DNA of 64,000 nt, taken from Rhinopomastus cyanomelas. Taxonomy: Eukaryota > Chordata > Aves > Bucerotiformes > Rhinopomastidae. The position numbers and the translations under genes are program-made. Positions 54,664 through 63,869 of this stretch are shown in pieces. Positions within the stretch are counted from its first letter, which is position 1, and every line of letters starts with the position of its first letter. The notes below the pieces were generated by a model. It did no database searches. It was given only the letters and a program-made list of their open reading frames with translations, and was not told where the DNA came from. Where the stretch lies: assembly GCA_013400115.1 (NCBI GenBank), contig VXBP01008597.1, positions 744,001 through 808,000 of the forward strand. The letters are read 5' to 3'.

Positions 54664-56062
54664 ACTTACCTGAGAGAGTCTTGGGCTGTCTTTGGATTTT
54701 ATTGGCCATCTGCAATACCACCATCTCTTCAATGAAAATCATAACTAACATCTCTGCAGAGCTTTGTCTTGTAGGAAGTAGTATAGTGGATGCCACAAGA
54801 ATGCACTTGTTGGCAAAGCTCAAGTGGAAGAATAAGTATAGCTCTATGATTAGGCACCAGCATCAAAGTGGCCAGAACTGAAGCTACTTTGGAACAGGCA
54901 GGGAACTGCAAGCATTAAACCATTTTTAAAAAACTCAAATAGGGAGGAAAGAAAAGTTAATTAGGTAGCTCCAGTGAGAAGACTCAACTGGTTTTATTGG
55001 GAGGAGCAGTAAGTTTCTATTATTGATGGCAACAGATGCAGAAATGGGTCTAAAGTTTTTTGACAAGATGTAAGCATGAAAAATATTAGCACACTAGTAC
55101 TTTATATTTGCAGTAGAGTTGGAAAGAAAAAAAACCTCTCAGAGGTATATCTGAAACTCAGACACATTGTCCGCTAGGCAAGTGTAGGAAGCCCCTTCTA
55201 CACTATTAGTAATACTGAAAGTAGGATCAGAGTAAAGAGGTCTTGAACTCCAAAGTAACAGGTTAGAAGCAGATATTTAAGGCTTTGTAATAGCCTGAGA
55301 TGGAAGTTAATATTTATGTGGTGGTAGAACCAAAACATAAGTCTTTTGAAATAACATTCTCCTTCCATCCTCACAAAAAAATGACATTAGAAAAAAAAGT
55401 GTGCATACAGAAAAGGTGCAGTACATGTTTATTTAAAATAAGTACTCATACAGAATGATATTGATAACACATGGAAAATTCAGCCAGATTCTTGCTCCAA
55501 GGTATCTTTCCCTCAAAAAAAAAGGTGATACAAGCTACAGATTAGAATTGCTATTTGGCAATGTAAACTTTGCAAAAAGAGTATTTCCATTAGGAGGTAC
55601 TTTGTTATATCTTACTCTTGGCTCACCTTATGTTGCATGACACTCATACTTAGAATATGAGTAGGAAGCTGGAGACTGCAATATTCACTGAAGTTGAACC
55701 ATGTTCAATTATAATACACTATATTTGTATGGTATACTATACTACACCATACAAATATACTATTTTTGTAATAAAGCCAAATCAAGTCTACCCACACGTA
55801 ACAGATGAACCATCTTTAGATTGGCTGACTAAGGTTTCAACTGTAAAAGCTTACACTTTTTATTTCCGTCTGAACCACACAATTCTATTATGAGAGAGAA
55901 TGGATCACAAAGATAAAGCTACCTGCTTAATCTTCTCTAAATCTATAATTTGAAAAGGTTGATGTTGAGATAGTTTTATACTGAGATCCCAGAGTCTTGG
56001 TTTTTATTTAAATTAGATATAGTTTAAATTACTACTATAAACCTTATGAACCGTGCAAAAAG
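54664..56062. other. Intergenic unique sequence
   Basis: No exon recognised. It holds a 14-bp inverted repeat at 55720-55759. Confidence 0.6.
55720..55759. repeat. Inverted repeat, 14-bp perfect arms
   Basis: The arms TATATTTGTATGGT (55720-55733) and ACCATACAAATATA (55746-55759) are separated by 12 bases. It can form a hairpin. It may be chance or a remnant of a larger element; no flanking duplication was seen. Confidence 0.8.
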
Positions 56063-56598
56063 TGTTGTGGGTTGCCCCCTGCAGCCAAGCACCCATGCAG
56101 CTCCTCAACTCTCTCTCTACCCTCCATCACCAGCAAGATGAGTGAGAGAAGAGCAGCAAAAGCAAAAAACCTTGCCAGTTGAGATAAAGACAGTTTAATA
56201 AGCAATGCAATAGAATTCACTCACTACCTCCTACAGACAGACCGATGCTCAGCCAGTCTGCAAACGACAACTGCTCTTGGAAGCCAATCTCTCACAAATA
56301 TACCTTCTTCCTCTACCTTGTTTTTATTGTTTAAGTTGATATTTGATATAGAGTAGCCCTTTGGACAGTTTGAATTGAATGTTCCAGCCATTCCTCCCAA
56401 CCTCGGTTGCTTGCCCCAAGCCTACTTGCTATAGGGGCAGGGTGGGAAAAAGAGGAGGCCTTGACCCCAAGGACAGTTCAGCAACAGCTAAAATATCAGT
56501 ATCAGTGTGTTATTAGCACTGGTCAGTCACGTATCTGAAACTCAGCAGCACACCTGATGCTATGAAGAAAAGCGACAGACGTAGTCAGATCCAGCACA
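56063..56598 (-). mobile_element. Solo LTR of an avian endogenous retrovirus
   Basis: The 536-bp unit is bounded TG..CA and holds text common to an avian LTR family: GTTGAGATAAAGACAGTTTA, then GATGCTCAGCCAGTCTGCAA and CAGCAACAGCTAAAATATCA. By recollection of that family it reads on the minus strand, where ATTAAACTG may be its poly(A) signal. The flanks AAAAG and GAAAG could be a decayed 5-bp target duplication. No gag, pol or env sequence adjoins it. It is ancient and inactive. The subfamily name is not certain. Confidence 0.7.
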
Positions 56599-56845
56599 GA
56601 AAGAAACCCTACTACTCTGCACAAGATATATCACATCACAGCTCACTGCTTCCAGGCCCGAAATCAAAAGCAATTAATCTGTTTTTAAACGTTTTCAGCA
56701 AATGACACTGTGTGCCCACGCTACCAAAGCTGGAAGCAGTCCTCTACAGGCAGTACTACTCTTGGTGCTCGCAGCAGAGGCTTTGACCAGTGTATTTATA
56801 AACAAAAACACTCCAACAAATAACCCCACGAAGGTCATCTCCTCT

Positions 56846-57420
56846 GCGGCCCAAAAGGCCGAAGTTGTTCAGGGCTGCATCAAAGGAGATTCTCCCTCTA
56901 TGCTCTGCTCTTGTGAGACCTCGCCTACCTGAAGCAGTGTCCTGGTCTGGAGTCCTCAACACAAGGACATGGAACTGTTGAAGCAAGTCCAGAGGAGGAC
57001 CACAAGGACAATGATCAGAGGGCTGGAGCACCCCTTCTGTGATGACAGGCTGAAGGCACTGAGCCTGTTCGGCCTGGAGAAACGAATGCCCTGAGGGAAC
57101 CTTATAGCAACCTCCCGATACCCGAAGGGGGCCTACAGGAAAGCTTTACATTAGGCCATCTCATGACAGAACAAGGAGGAATGACTTCAAGCTAAAAGAG
57201 AGTAGATTTAGATTAGATTTCAGGAAGAAATTCCTCCTTATAATGTTGCTGAGGCACTGGAACCCAGAGACATTGTGGATGCCCCCTCCCTGGAAGTGCT
57301 CAAGGCCAGGTTGCATGGGCCCCTGGGCAACCTGGTCTATAGAGGCATCCCTGCTCATGGCAGGGTGATTGCAACTAGACGATCATTAAGGTCCCTTCCA
57401 ACCTAAACCATTCTATGATT
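56846..57420 (+). mobile_element. CR1 LINE, older subfamily
   Basis: About 575 bases carry the decayed ORF2 end (GCTCTTGTGAGACCTCGCC; GTCCAGAGGAGGACCACAAG; GCCTGTTCGGCCTGGAGAAA), the 3' UTR and the tail ACCATTCTATGATTCC. It differs from the dominant subfamily and resembles the 18735 and 60560 copies. Confidence 0.9.
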
Positions 57421-57860
57421 CCCCAAGCATACAACCTGTGTGTGAGGTTGTGAGACTTGTGTACACGTTACTAAAACTGATCTCTTTCTCCTGCGGTTTG
57501 GATACTGGTACTCACTGTTCAGTCCCAGTACGCTGCAAGCAGCATTATACAGTAGATTATGCATAAATAGAACCATAAATAAGAAAAGTTAACAAGGTGC
57601 TCAGAAAGGCAGTTCAGTGACTCAGCCACTGCACATAAAAACTCAGCTTATGACCCTTGCTTACTCTAGTTCCAGGGAGGAAAAATATATTAAATATATA
57701 TCAGAAACCACAGTTTCCACACATCTCTTCTCCTGCCTGTAAGTAAATATCATGGGAATCTCAGAGCAGAAGTCATGGTCTGTGGAAGTCTTTTCATAGA
57801 CCTTTTCATAAACCTCCTCAACGTTTTTCCCTTAAACTCAGCCCAACCCAAACAATGCCA
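57421..57860. other. Spacer between CR1 and the probable end of GAS2L3
   Basis: 440 bases with nothing recognised. It could be additional 3' UTR if a more distal poly(A) site is used. Confidence 0.5.
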
Positions 57861-59070
57861 CTCCCAAAGCCAAAGCTTTTATTAATCTAACATGAAACTC
57901 ATGTTAAAGGTGTTGAGTGCCACAGATGCTTAACCCACTGAAAGCCTTCAAGTGTTGAGAGTGTAAACAATGCGTTCTGGCACTCAGACATTTATAAAGG
58001 CTTATGCAATCTCTCAGTATGTCCCTCACTATTTTCTGGAAACAATAAAGGAGAGCCAGTAAGGTCTTCATAAATAAAGCAGAAAAGGCCACTGCATACT
58101 GAGACTGCCCACAATAATCAAGGTGTAGCAATTCCGTTTTACATGCAAAAGCCATTTCTGCAGAGCAGCAACGCTCTGCCACCACAGCTCTGCGGCAGAG
58201 CAGAAGTTGTTTTGGAGCTCCACTGCAGGGGAAACTGCCACCTCAGCAACTCAAAAGCTTCTTTCCAACCAGCTTTCTAGGAAATACTGGGCTCTCTGAT
58301 AGTCAGATTTGAACAGGAACTAAGTGAGGTTTATCATCACAGTGTTTTAAAAGCTGCATTGCTCACTGAAGAGTTCTGTCATAAACTTGAGACTAAGGCA
58401 CAGTGTGAATTATTAAGGACACAAGTCTTCATGTCCGAACCACTTCGCGTCCAAACCAAAAGAGCTCAACTTCCAAGTGAGCTGAGGCCACTTTAAGGCA
58501 TATGGGGCCTTATCTGTGAACACGGACAGCAGTTGTCAAATCTAAACAGGACTAGAGATTTTTCTCTTTCTGATAAACACAGGTGACCCAAATTTGGGTT
58601 CTAGTACACCAGTGAACTAAAAACTGTCATTTTGTTTGAGGTATTAGAAATTTTATAGCTTCTGCACAGCTCTATCACTTGCCATGGGCCTCAAAGGTGT
58701 GCCAGAATCACCCTCTGCCCTGGGTTCCCTGAGCAGACTACTCTCCCTTGAAAACAAGCAGAAGCAAAATCAGCAGGTCTAGCTGCCCTTTCCTCTCCTC
58801 CTGCCTTCCCTGAAGCATATCAAGCTAGCAGTAAACTGGGATTTTCCCTGTTCCACAGTGCTACACAACAAGCAAGCTCACTTCTGCATATATTCCAATA
58901 GAAGTGTCTAAGCCACAAAATACAGTTTTTACTGTAAGTTACTCAGCAAAATGTAGGTTATACCTAATATTTCACAATAAATGTAGTGTTATCTAACTTT
59001 TTCCCTTGTACTTGGTGTAGCACAAAAGGCTCATTTGACAAACTGCAGATTCCCACAGAAAGTAACAAGT
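57861..59070 (-). other. GAS2L3: Probable GAS2L3 3' UTR
   Basis: The first minus-strand AATAAA I found downstream of the stop is at 57883-57878, followed by GT-rich sequence (TGTTTGGGTTGGGC). This predicts cleavage near 57860 and a 3' UTR of about 1.2 kb. No CR1 lies in this stretch, unlike the sequence on either side. Extent is inferred, since no transcript was available, and longer or shorter forms are possible. Confidence 0.5.
57878..57883 (-). promoter_or_regulatory. Candidate polyadenylation signal AATAAA
   Basis: The plus strand reads TTTATT, so the minus strand has the canonical hexamer, about 1.19 kb downstream of the GAS2L3 stop with a GT-rich stretch just beyond it. Confidence 0.5.
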
Positions 59071-60465
59071 TTACTTTCTGGGTTTTTTACTTCCTGTCAT
59101 AACGAAATAGTGATCATCCTGCCTACTCTTTGTAAGAGGACCTTTAGATAGCCCAGGTGTTCCTTTGTTACATGCCACTGCTGATTTTCCCTTAGGGAGA
59201 GGCTTCTTGGTTGCTGGAGCCAAGCTTTCATGTGTTTGCAAGTTTTTAGTTGAAGGCTGACCTTTTGTGGAAGGCTGACCCTTTATGGAAGGCTGCATTG
59301 GCTTTTTGGTCACTGATGCTTTGGCTGATGTTTGAGGAAGCCGTACAACAGATAAGGGAGTGCGCTCAAGTGGTCTAGATGAAGTGGGTCCAACCTGAAC
59401 AGGTTTACTGACATTTGGCTGCTTATTGACAGTTTTGCTTGAAGATACCAGTGTAGGTGTTGACTTTGATGTTTTGCTGACTGTAAGGGAAGGTGCAGAA
59501 GCTGAGTGTTTTAGGACTGAAGCACTTTTCAGATTCCTTGCCAGGTGAGAAGTTGTTTGTAGAGCCTTCCGAGGATGCTGAGACCCAGTTCCTGAGGCCT
59601 GAATAGCACTTTCTGAAGGAGGTTTTGCAAGAAGCTGGTTAGAATGTGCAAACTTGGCAACAGCATGCAGATTTGTGGCAGGTGGCCGAGCAGCCCTTGA
59701 ATTAACCGAATTCACTTTGGTTTTAGCGTCAGGTACTGGTTTGCATTTAGTAGGGACACACTTCTGTTCTGGAGCCATCATTCCAGCTGTGCCAGGCAAG
59801 TGAGATGGCTGTCTCTTAGAGAATGAAGGGGCAGGATGTGGCACTGGTGCTGAGGAGCTCTGAGGCAAGGCAAGTTTTGTCTTGGGAGCATCAGGGGATC
59901 GAATACGTTTGCGCAATGTTTCAGAGTGAACAAAAGCTTTTCTCATTCCTGCCGATGAAGAGCTTTTGCTTACAGGTTGTGAAGGAGATGAAGCTGCTAA
60001 GTTGTGTGCACGAGACTCCACCTTCTTTGAGGTGCCACCTAACGGTCTGAAAGGAGACTGAACACCTGTTGCTGAAGACCCTTGTAATTTGGACCTGACT
60101 GTCAATGACTTCGCTGTGGAGGATGGGGTAACTGGCACTTTTGGTGATGCCAGGGCAGGTGACAGAGGACGTTTAGATAAAGCCTTCTTGGCACTGGCTC
60201 CAAGACCAGAAAGAGGAATAGGGGGTTTTGAGGGGTCCTTTTGAAACACGTTGACAGCTGACATTGGATTCATAATGGGAGGCTCCTGAATTCTAGCTGA
60301 CAAGTTGGGAGCACTGTCACTGGTGATCCCTTTCTGAAATGCCAGGATTTTTTGTTCCAGAGTTGCAAACTGAAGCACTCGGCATGGATCATATTTAAGC
60401 AGAAAACCTTGAAGAGTGTCCCAGCCTCCACCAACACGTACCATCACATGCTTGCCATGTAGCAT
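59071..60465 (-). CDS. GAS2L3: GAS2L3 last coding exon, end of GAR domain and C-terminal tail
   Basis: This 1395-bp exon encodes 464 residues and ends at TAA (59073-59071). Its first codon, ATG at 60465, is an internal Met directly after a CATTCACAG acceptor and not a translation start. Residues 1-33 finish the GAR domain (HVMVRVGGGWDTLQGFLLKY, then DPCR). The rest is low-complexity, rich in Ser, Pro, Lys and Thr, with many SP/TP sites, a basic patch LRKRIRSP that could act as a nuclear signal or microtubule contact, and a basic end, GSKKPRK. A short tandem of the unit KGQPST lies near the C-terminus. In GAS2L3 the tail helps microtubule binding and midbody targeting. I see no clear SxIP end-binding motif of the kind found in GAS2L1/2. 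Confidence 0.96.
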   Translation of the reverse strand: MLHGKHVMVRVGGGWDTLQGFLLKYDPCRVLQFATLEQKILAFQKGITSDSAPNLSARIQEPPIMNPMSAVNVFQKDPSKPPIPLSGLGASAKKALSKRPLSPALASPKVPVTPSSTAKSLTVRSKLQGSSATGVQSPFRPLGGTSKKVESRAHNLAASSPSQPVSKSSSSAGMRKAFVHSETLRKRIRSPDAPKTKLALPQSSSAPVPHPAPSFSKRQPSHLPGTAGMMAPEQKCVPTKCKPVPDAKTKVNSVNSRAARPPATNLHAVAKFAHSNQLLAKPPSESAIQASGTGSQHPRKALQTTSHLARNLKSASVLKHSASAPSLTVSKTSKSTPTLVSSSKTVNKQPNVSKPVQVGPTSSRPLERTPLSVVRLPQTSAKASVTKKPMQPSIKGQPSTKGQPSTKNLQTHESLAPATKKPLPKGKSAVACNKGTPGLSKGPLTKSRQDDHYFVMTGSKKPRK

Positions 60466-63400
60466 CTGTGAATGGAGGAAAAGGGAATGGGAGCAAGAAA
60501 AGAAAACGTGGAATATATGTCTTTCTTAGTGCAGCATTATATCTTAATCTTACACTAACATAGATTCATAGAATGGCTAATTTTGGAAGGAACCTTAAAG
60601 ATCATCTAGTTCCAACCTCCCTGCAGAGGCAGGGGCACTTTCACTAGATCCGGTTCCTCAGGGCCCCATCCAACCTGGCCTTCAACACTTCCAGGAATGG
60701 GGCAGCCACTACTTCCTTGGGCAGCCTGTTCCAGCATCTCACCATCCTCACAGGAAAGAATTTTTCCTAATGTCTAACCTAAATCTTTCCTCTTCAGGTT
60801 TGTAAACATTTCCCCTTGTCCTCTCACGATGCACCCGCGTAAAAAGTCCTACTCCAGCTTTCTTGTTGGCCCCCTTCAGATATTGGAAAGCTGCTATGAG
60901 ATTACCTCAGAGCCTCCCCTTCTTCAGGCTGAACAACCCCAACTTGCTCAGCCTGTCCTCACAGGGGAGGTGCTCCAGCCCTCTGATCATTATAGTTGCT
61001 CTCCTCTGAACATGTTCCAGGAGTCCTATGTCCTTCTTACCTATTTAAATTGATTAAAAATAGGACCTTTCTTACAGGAAAACATTTTAAGTGTGACAAA
61101 TAAGGATTATGCTTTTCAATTATTTCATTAAATAGTTTATCCTGCAGAGATAGTCCTTATGTGTTTGGAACACAGAAATCATAGCCCAGGAGGCTTGTGG
61201 AGTCTCCTTCCCTGGAGATGTTTAAAACCTGCCTGGATATGTTCCTGTGCTACTTGGTCTAAGTCAGGGGTCCTCAAAGTTTTTAAACAGGTGGCCAGTT
61301 CACTGTCCCTCAGACAGTGTCAGGGGACGGGCTATAGTTTGTGCTGCCTGGCTTGTCCTGCCTGGGAGTGGGAGGGAGAGACGGGGGAGCCGCCCCCCTC
61401 AGCCTGGCTTCGCAGTCGGCAGGAAGTCATCTGTGGCTGCTCAGTTTCCACCCCGGGGTGGGGGGAAATACCAGCGGGCTGCATTGGAGACCCTGGGGGG
61501 CCGTATCCAGCCCACGGGCCAGGGTTTGAGGACCCCTGGTCTAGGTGATTCTGCTCTGGCAGGGGGATTGGACTAGATGATCTTTCAAGGTCCCCTCCAC
61601 TCCCTAATGTTTTGTGATTCTGTGATATATAGGAGACATGTTAACCATTCTGTGGGCATCTGTATTTACAGGTTTTGTTCCTAGTTACACAAAGTCTTGT
61701 GTCTGCTGACAAGTGCACTCAACTATCCTACAAATTATAAACCCCAAGCATCCAGATTCTGAACAGGCAATGTTCTCAAGATATTTTATAGCATTATTTT
61801 TATTTGTATTGCAAGAAACTAGAATTCTGAGAAACTACTTACTCGTATGAAGAGTATTTTATCTCCCAGTCTGTAACGTCCCTCTGATAAGTATTCAATT
61901 GAAAATCGATGGGAACAACTGCAGGGAGGATCTTCTGCTATATGTTTAACCTAGTTATTAAAATTGAAAGCATTTGTTAGTATTTTGACAGAAGCGTATG
62001 TTTAACAGTTTAAGATATTAAACACAATACAATGTACTGAAATCTTTATGCCATGATCTAAGAAAACAGACTACTATTAACTCACAGAAAATCTCAGACA
62101 CAAAGCTTCAAAATGCAGACCAAGAGGTATAAAGAACAAACTGTAGGTACAGACAAATATTTCAAGTTATTTCAATCCTACATCCATGATTTCTTTCATT
62201 TTAAGTTTCTACTTTCATTTTTAAGATTTGTTTATAACATTGAGCATAGAAACATCAATTTCAACAACCACCTTGTCAATGGTCTCTAGAAATTGAAATA
62301 CGTGCTTGTGTCTCCCGTGTGGCCAAATCCATGGCTACTTCAGCATTCTCCCTATTTGTAAGACTTTTGTAAGTTAAGCTTTTATAAGTGAATATTTTAT
62401 GTGACATCCAAGAAGGAAAACAGTGGAAAAAGGAGAAAAGTAGTTCCCAGTTAAGTCCGGCACTAAAGATGTGCCTCCTACAAACACTTAGAAACAACAA
62501 TTCAGAGAGGACAAGGATCTGGGATGGCTGACATTAGCAAGAAAGCAAAAGTTTTACATTACAACACATAGCCCTTTAAAATACATTCATTTAAAAATTT
62601 AACATGCACTTAAAGTAAATAGGAAAGCTGGTCCTTTTGGACCAGTTTACAAGATGTACAAGTCATTTTCTTTCTCGCATACTTACTTCCACTTGGTAGA
62701 GCTAGCGCTTTATTTGAATTCAAAGCCTACTTTAACACTTGAAGTTTTATAAAAACACAAAATTAAAGAAGCATATGTTACAGTCACAAGATATTGACAC
62801 ATCAGAAAAACTGAATGAGAGTATTTCTTATACTCAAACAGTAAAGAAAGTGGTAGGGAAGGGAAATCAAGGCAAGGAATATACACTGAAACTCCAAAAC
62901 ATACAGGATAGCATTTTGTTGAAACATTAGATGAAAAGCAGCCTATGCTGAGCCAGATTATGCAAGTACTAAGCTTAGAGTTTGATTTAAAGCCCACATC
63001 ACAATAAGTAAGTGGTACTTACTGCCTCATGTAGCTCTCCATGGTGACAACATGACTTTGCTGTGCTAACGGGTGATGGTGGTCCAGAGGTCATCAGCAG
63101 TGTTTCTTCTAGCTCAATTTCCTTCTCTAGTTTTACTAGTACAGGAGGTTCAACTCCATATCTCAAACACAAGAGCAGAAAGTTTAACTGCTGATTTACC
63201 AGAGGAAACTAAAAGAAACTGTTAACAAACATGCAAAATTCTGAGTGGCTTGACTACAGAGAACAGCTCAATCATGGACATAATTGCCTTGGTAATCCAC
63301 AGAAACTGCTTCTTCTTTGAGTTTCTAGTAGAAGCCATCCTAAGGTGTTCTTGGAACCAGCTGAGAAGGCAGTAAAAATACTGCCAAAACTACACAGTTA

Positions 63401-63869
63401 TGGCCACATCCAATTTAAATAAATTTTCTTAAAGCTTCCAGCTCTGCAATAGCAATACATTAAATTTAGAGAATAATAAAGACACCTGTCAAAAAGTTTT
63501 AAAGATATAGAAAAAGATCTTAAAATTGTATTTAATGCTCAGTGAGGTCTTTGGACGTGTACACATCTGTAAGCTGACTGTAGCATTTAAACATGTAGAT
63601 ACAAAACTATTATGTATCAGCATTCATCTGTCAAGAGTCTGATACAAAGCTGAAAACATACATTCTGTGAGGCTCCTAGGAGAGGTACTCATTTTACACA
63701 TAAAATCAACATCCATGTCATTGCACTTAATGACTGCAAATTGTCTTATCTTAGCTCTTACTTAATAAAGCATGTTTTTCAACATCTGGTTAGAAGATCG
63801 CATACCTCGACACAATGCGCCCGATTTCCAGCAGGCAAAGATAGACTTGTCTTGGATCCTTGTGCAAAA
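59071..63869 (-). CDS. GAS2L3: GAS2L3, growth arrest-specific 2 like 3 (3' four coding exons, gene partial)
   Basis: Gene-level span of the visible coding part. The gene is transcribed right to left, with exons 63869-63806, 63161-63023, 61950-61843 and 60465-59071. Phases agree at each junction: a split Arg codon joins the first two exons, and the next two junctions fall between codons. Together they encode about 567 residues: the end of a calponin-homology domain, a linker, a complete GAR domain (PCSC..H early, DPCR late) and a long basic disordered tail. From family knowledge, GAS2L3 is an actin- and microtubule-binding protein of the mitotic spindle and midbody. It works with the chromosomal passenger complex in cytokinesis, and its gene is cell-cycle regulated. 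Human GAS2L3 is about 690 residues, so roughly the first 125, with most of the CH domain, lie upstream beyond the window. No stop or frameshift interrupts the visible frame. The tail is longer and more basic than in GAS2, which favours GAS2L3 over GAS2L1 or GAS2L2. Confidence 0.95.
59252..59305 (-). repeat. 18-bp in-frame tandem repeat in the GAS2L3 tail
   Basis: Two close copies of an 18-bp unit (starting at 59252 and 59270) and a diverged third (59288) encode QPSTKG-type hexapeptides (QPSIKG, QPSTKG, QPSTK). The unit length is a multiple of three, so copy number can change without breaking the frame. Confidence 0.75.
60560..61038 (-). mobile_element. CR1 LINE fragment in a GAS2L3 intron
   Basis: The reverse-oriented CR1 tail TTCATAGAATGG is followed by the complement of the 3' UTR and the end of ORF2, 5'-truncated at about 61038. 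It is of a different, older subfamily from most copies in the window, with more mismatches. It shares orientation with GAS2L3 and lies about 95 bp downstream of the acceptor-side boundary of the last exon. Confidence 0.9.
61182..61626 (+). mobile_element. CR1 LINE 3' end, interrupted by the hAT element
   Basis: The CR1 3' UTR text (GGAGTCTCCTTCCCTGGAGA, then GGGGGATTGGACTAGATGAT) ends in TTTTGTGATTCTGTGATA. It occupies 61182-61264 and 61547-61626, with the hAT at 61265-61538. It is of the same subfamily as the copies at 45479 and 49133, and it sits antisense to GAS2L3 in the intron between the two GAR-encoding exons. Confidence 0.9.
61265..61538. mobile_element. Non-autonomous hAT DNA transposon (274 bp) inside a CR1
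   Basis: The ends are perfect 14-bp inverted repeats: CAGGGGTCCTCAAA on the left and TTTGAGGACCCCTG on the right. They are flanked by an 8-bp target duplication, GTCTAAGT at 61257-61264 and GTCTAGGT at 61539-61546 (one mismatch), with the hAT-preferred TCTA core. Removing the element joins CR1 text exactly at ACTTGGTCTA|GGTGATTCTGC, so the CR1 is an internal clock and the hAT landed later. The interior is GC-rich and has no transposase reading frame, so it would need a transposase from elsewhere. The subterminal text resembles, from memory, hAT/Charlie-type elements of other vertebrates; no search was run. It lies in a GAS2L3 intron. Confidence 0.88.
61843..61950 (-). CDS. GAS2L3: GAS2L3 internal exon, first half of GAR domain
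   Basis: This 108-bp exon of exactly 36 codons runs from VKHIAEDPPCSCSHRFSIEY to GDKILFIR. The acceptor is AACTAG, the donor is GTAAGTAG, and both junctions lie between codons. It carries the PCSC and H positions of the GAR domain, which in the family form a small zinc-containing fold that binds microtubules, and the typical EGRYRLGDK strand. The next exon completes the domain. Confidence 0.95.
61951..63022 (-). other. GAS2L3 intron, no recognised element
   Basis: This 1072-bp intron between the linker exon and the first GAR exon is AT-rich. I see no repeat or exon in it. Confidence 0.8.
63023..63161 (-). CDS. GAS2L3: GAS2L3 internal exon, CH-GAR linker
   Basis: This 139-bp exon starts with the last base of the split Arg codon, continues YGVEPPVLVKLEKEIELEET and ends GELHEA, followed by a strong GTAAGTA donor. 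The acceptor is TTTGAG. It covers the end of the CH domain (YGVEPP), an acidic helical segment and the start of the region leading into the GAR domain (KSCCHHGELHEA). The following exon begins in frame with VKHIAEDPPC, which confirms the junction. Confidence 0.93.

Larger units (their letters stand above)
60466..61842 (-). other. GAS2L3 intron filled with transposons
   Basis: This 1377-bp intron has consensus ends. About two thirds of it is transposon: CR1 minus at 60560-61038, and CR1 plus at 61182-61626 carrying a hAT. The remaining short stretches hold nothing I recognise. Confidence 0.85.

Noticed and set aside
57904..58185. 93-codon minus-strand frame downstream of GAS2L3
   Set aside because: It lies in the inferred 3' UTR, has no homology I recognise, and starts far from any promoter.
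1..59000. ANO4 N-terminal coding exons, expected by human gene order
   Set aside because: Looked for on the minus strand and not seen. They may lie left of base 1.
61159..61576. Overlapping plus-strand frames up to 129 codons
   Set aside because: They run across CR1 and the GC-rich hAT interior and do not encode a transposase or any known protein.
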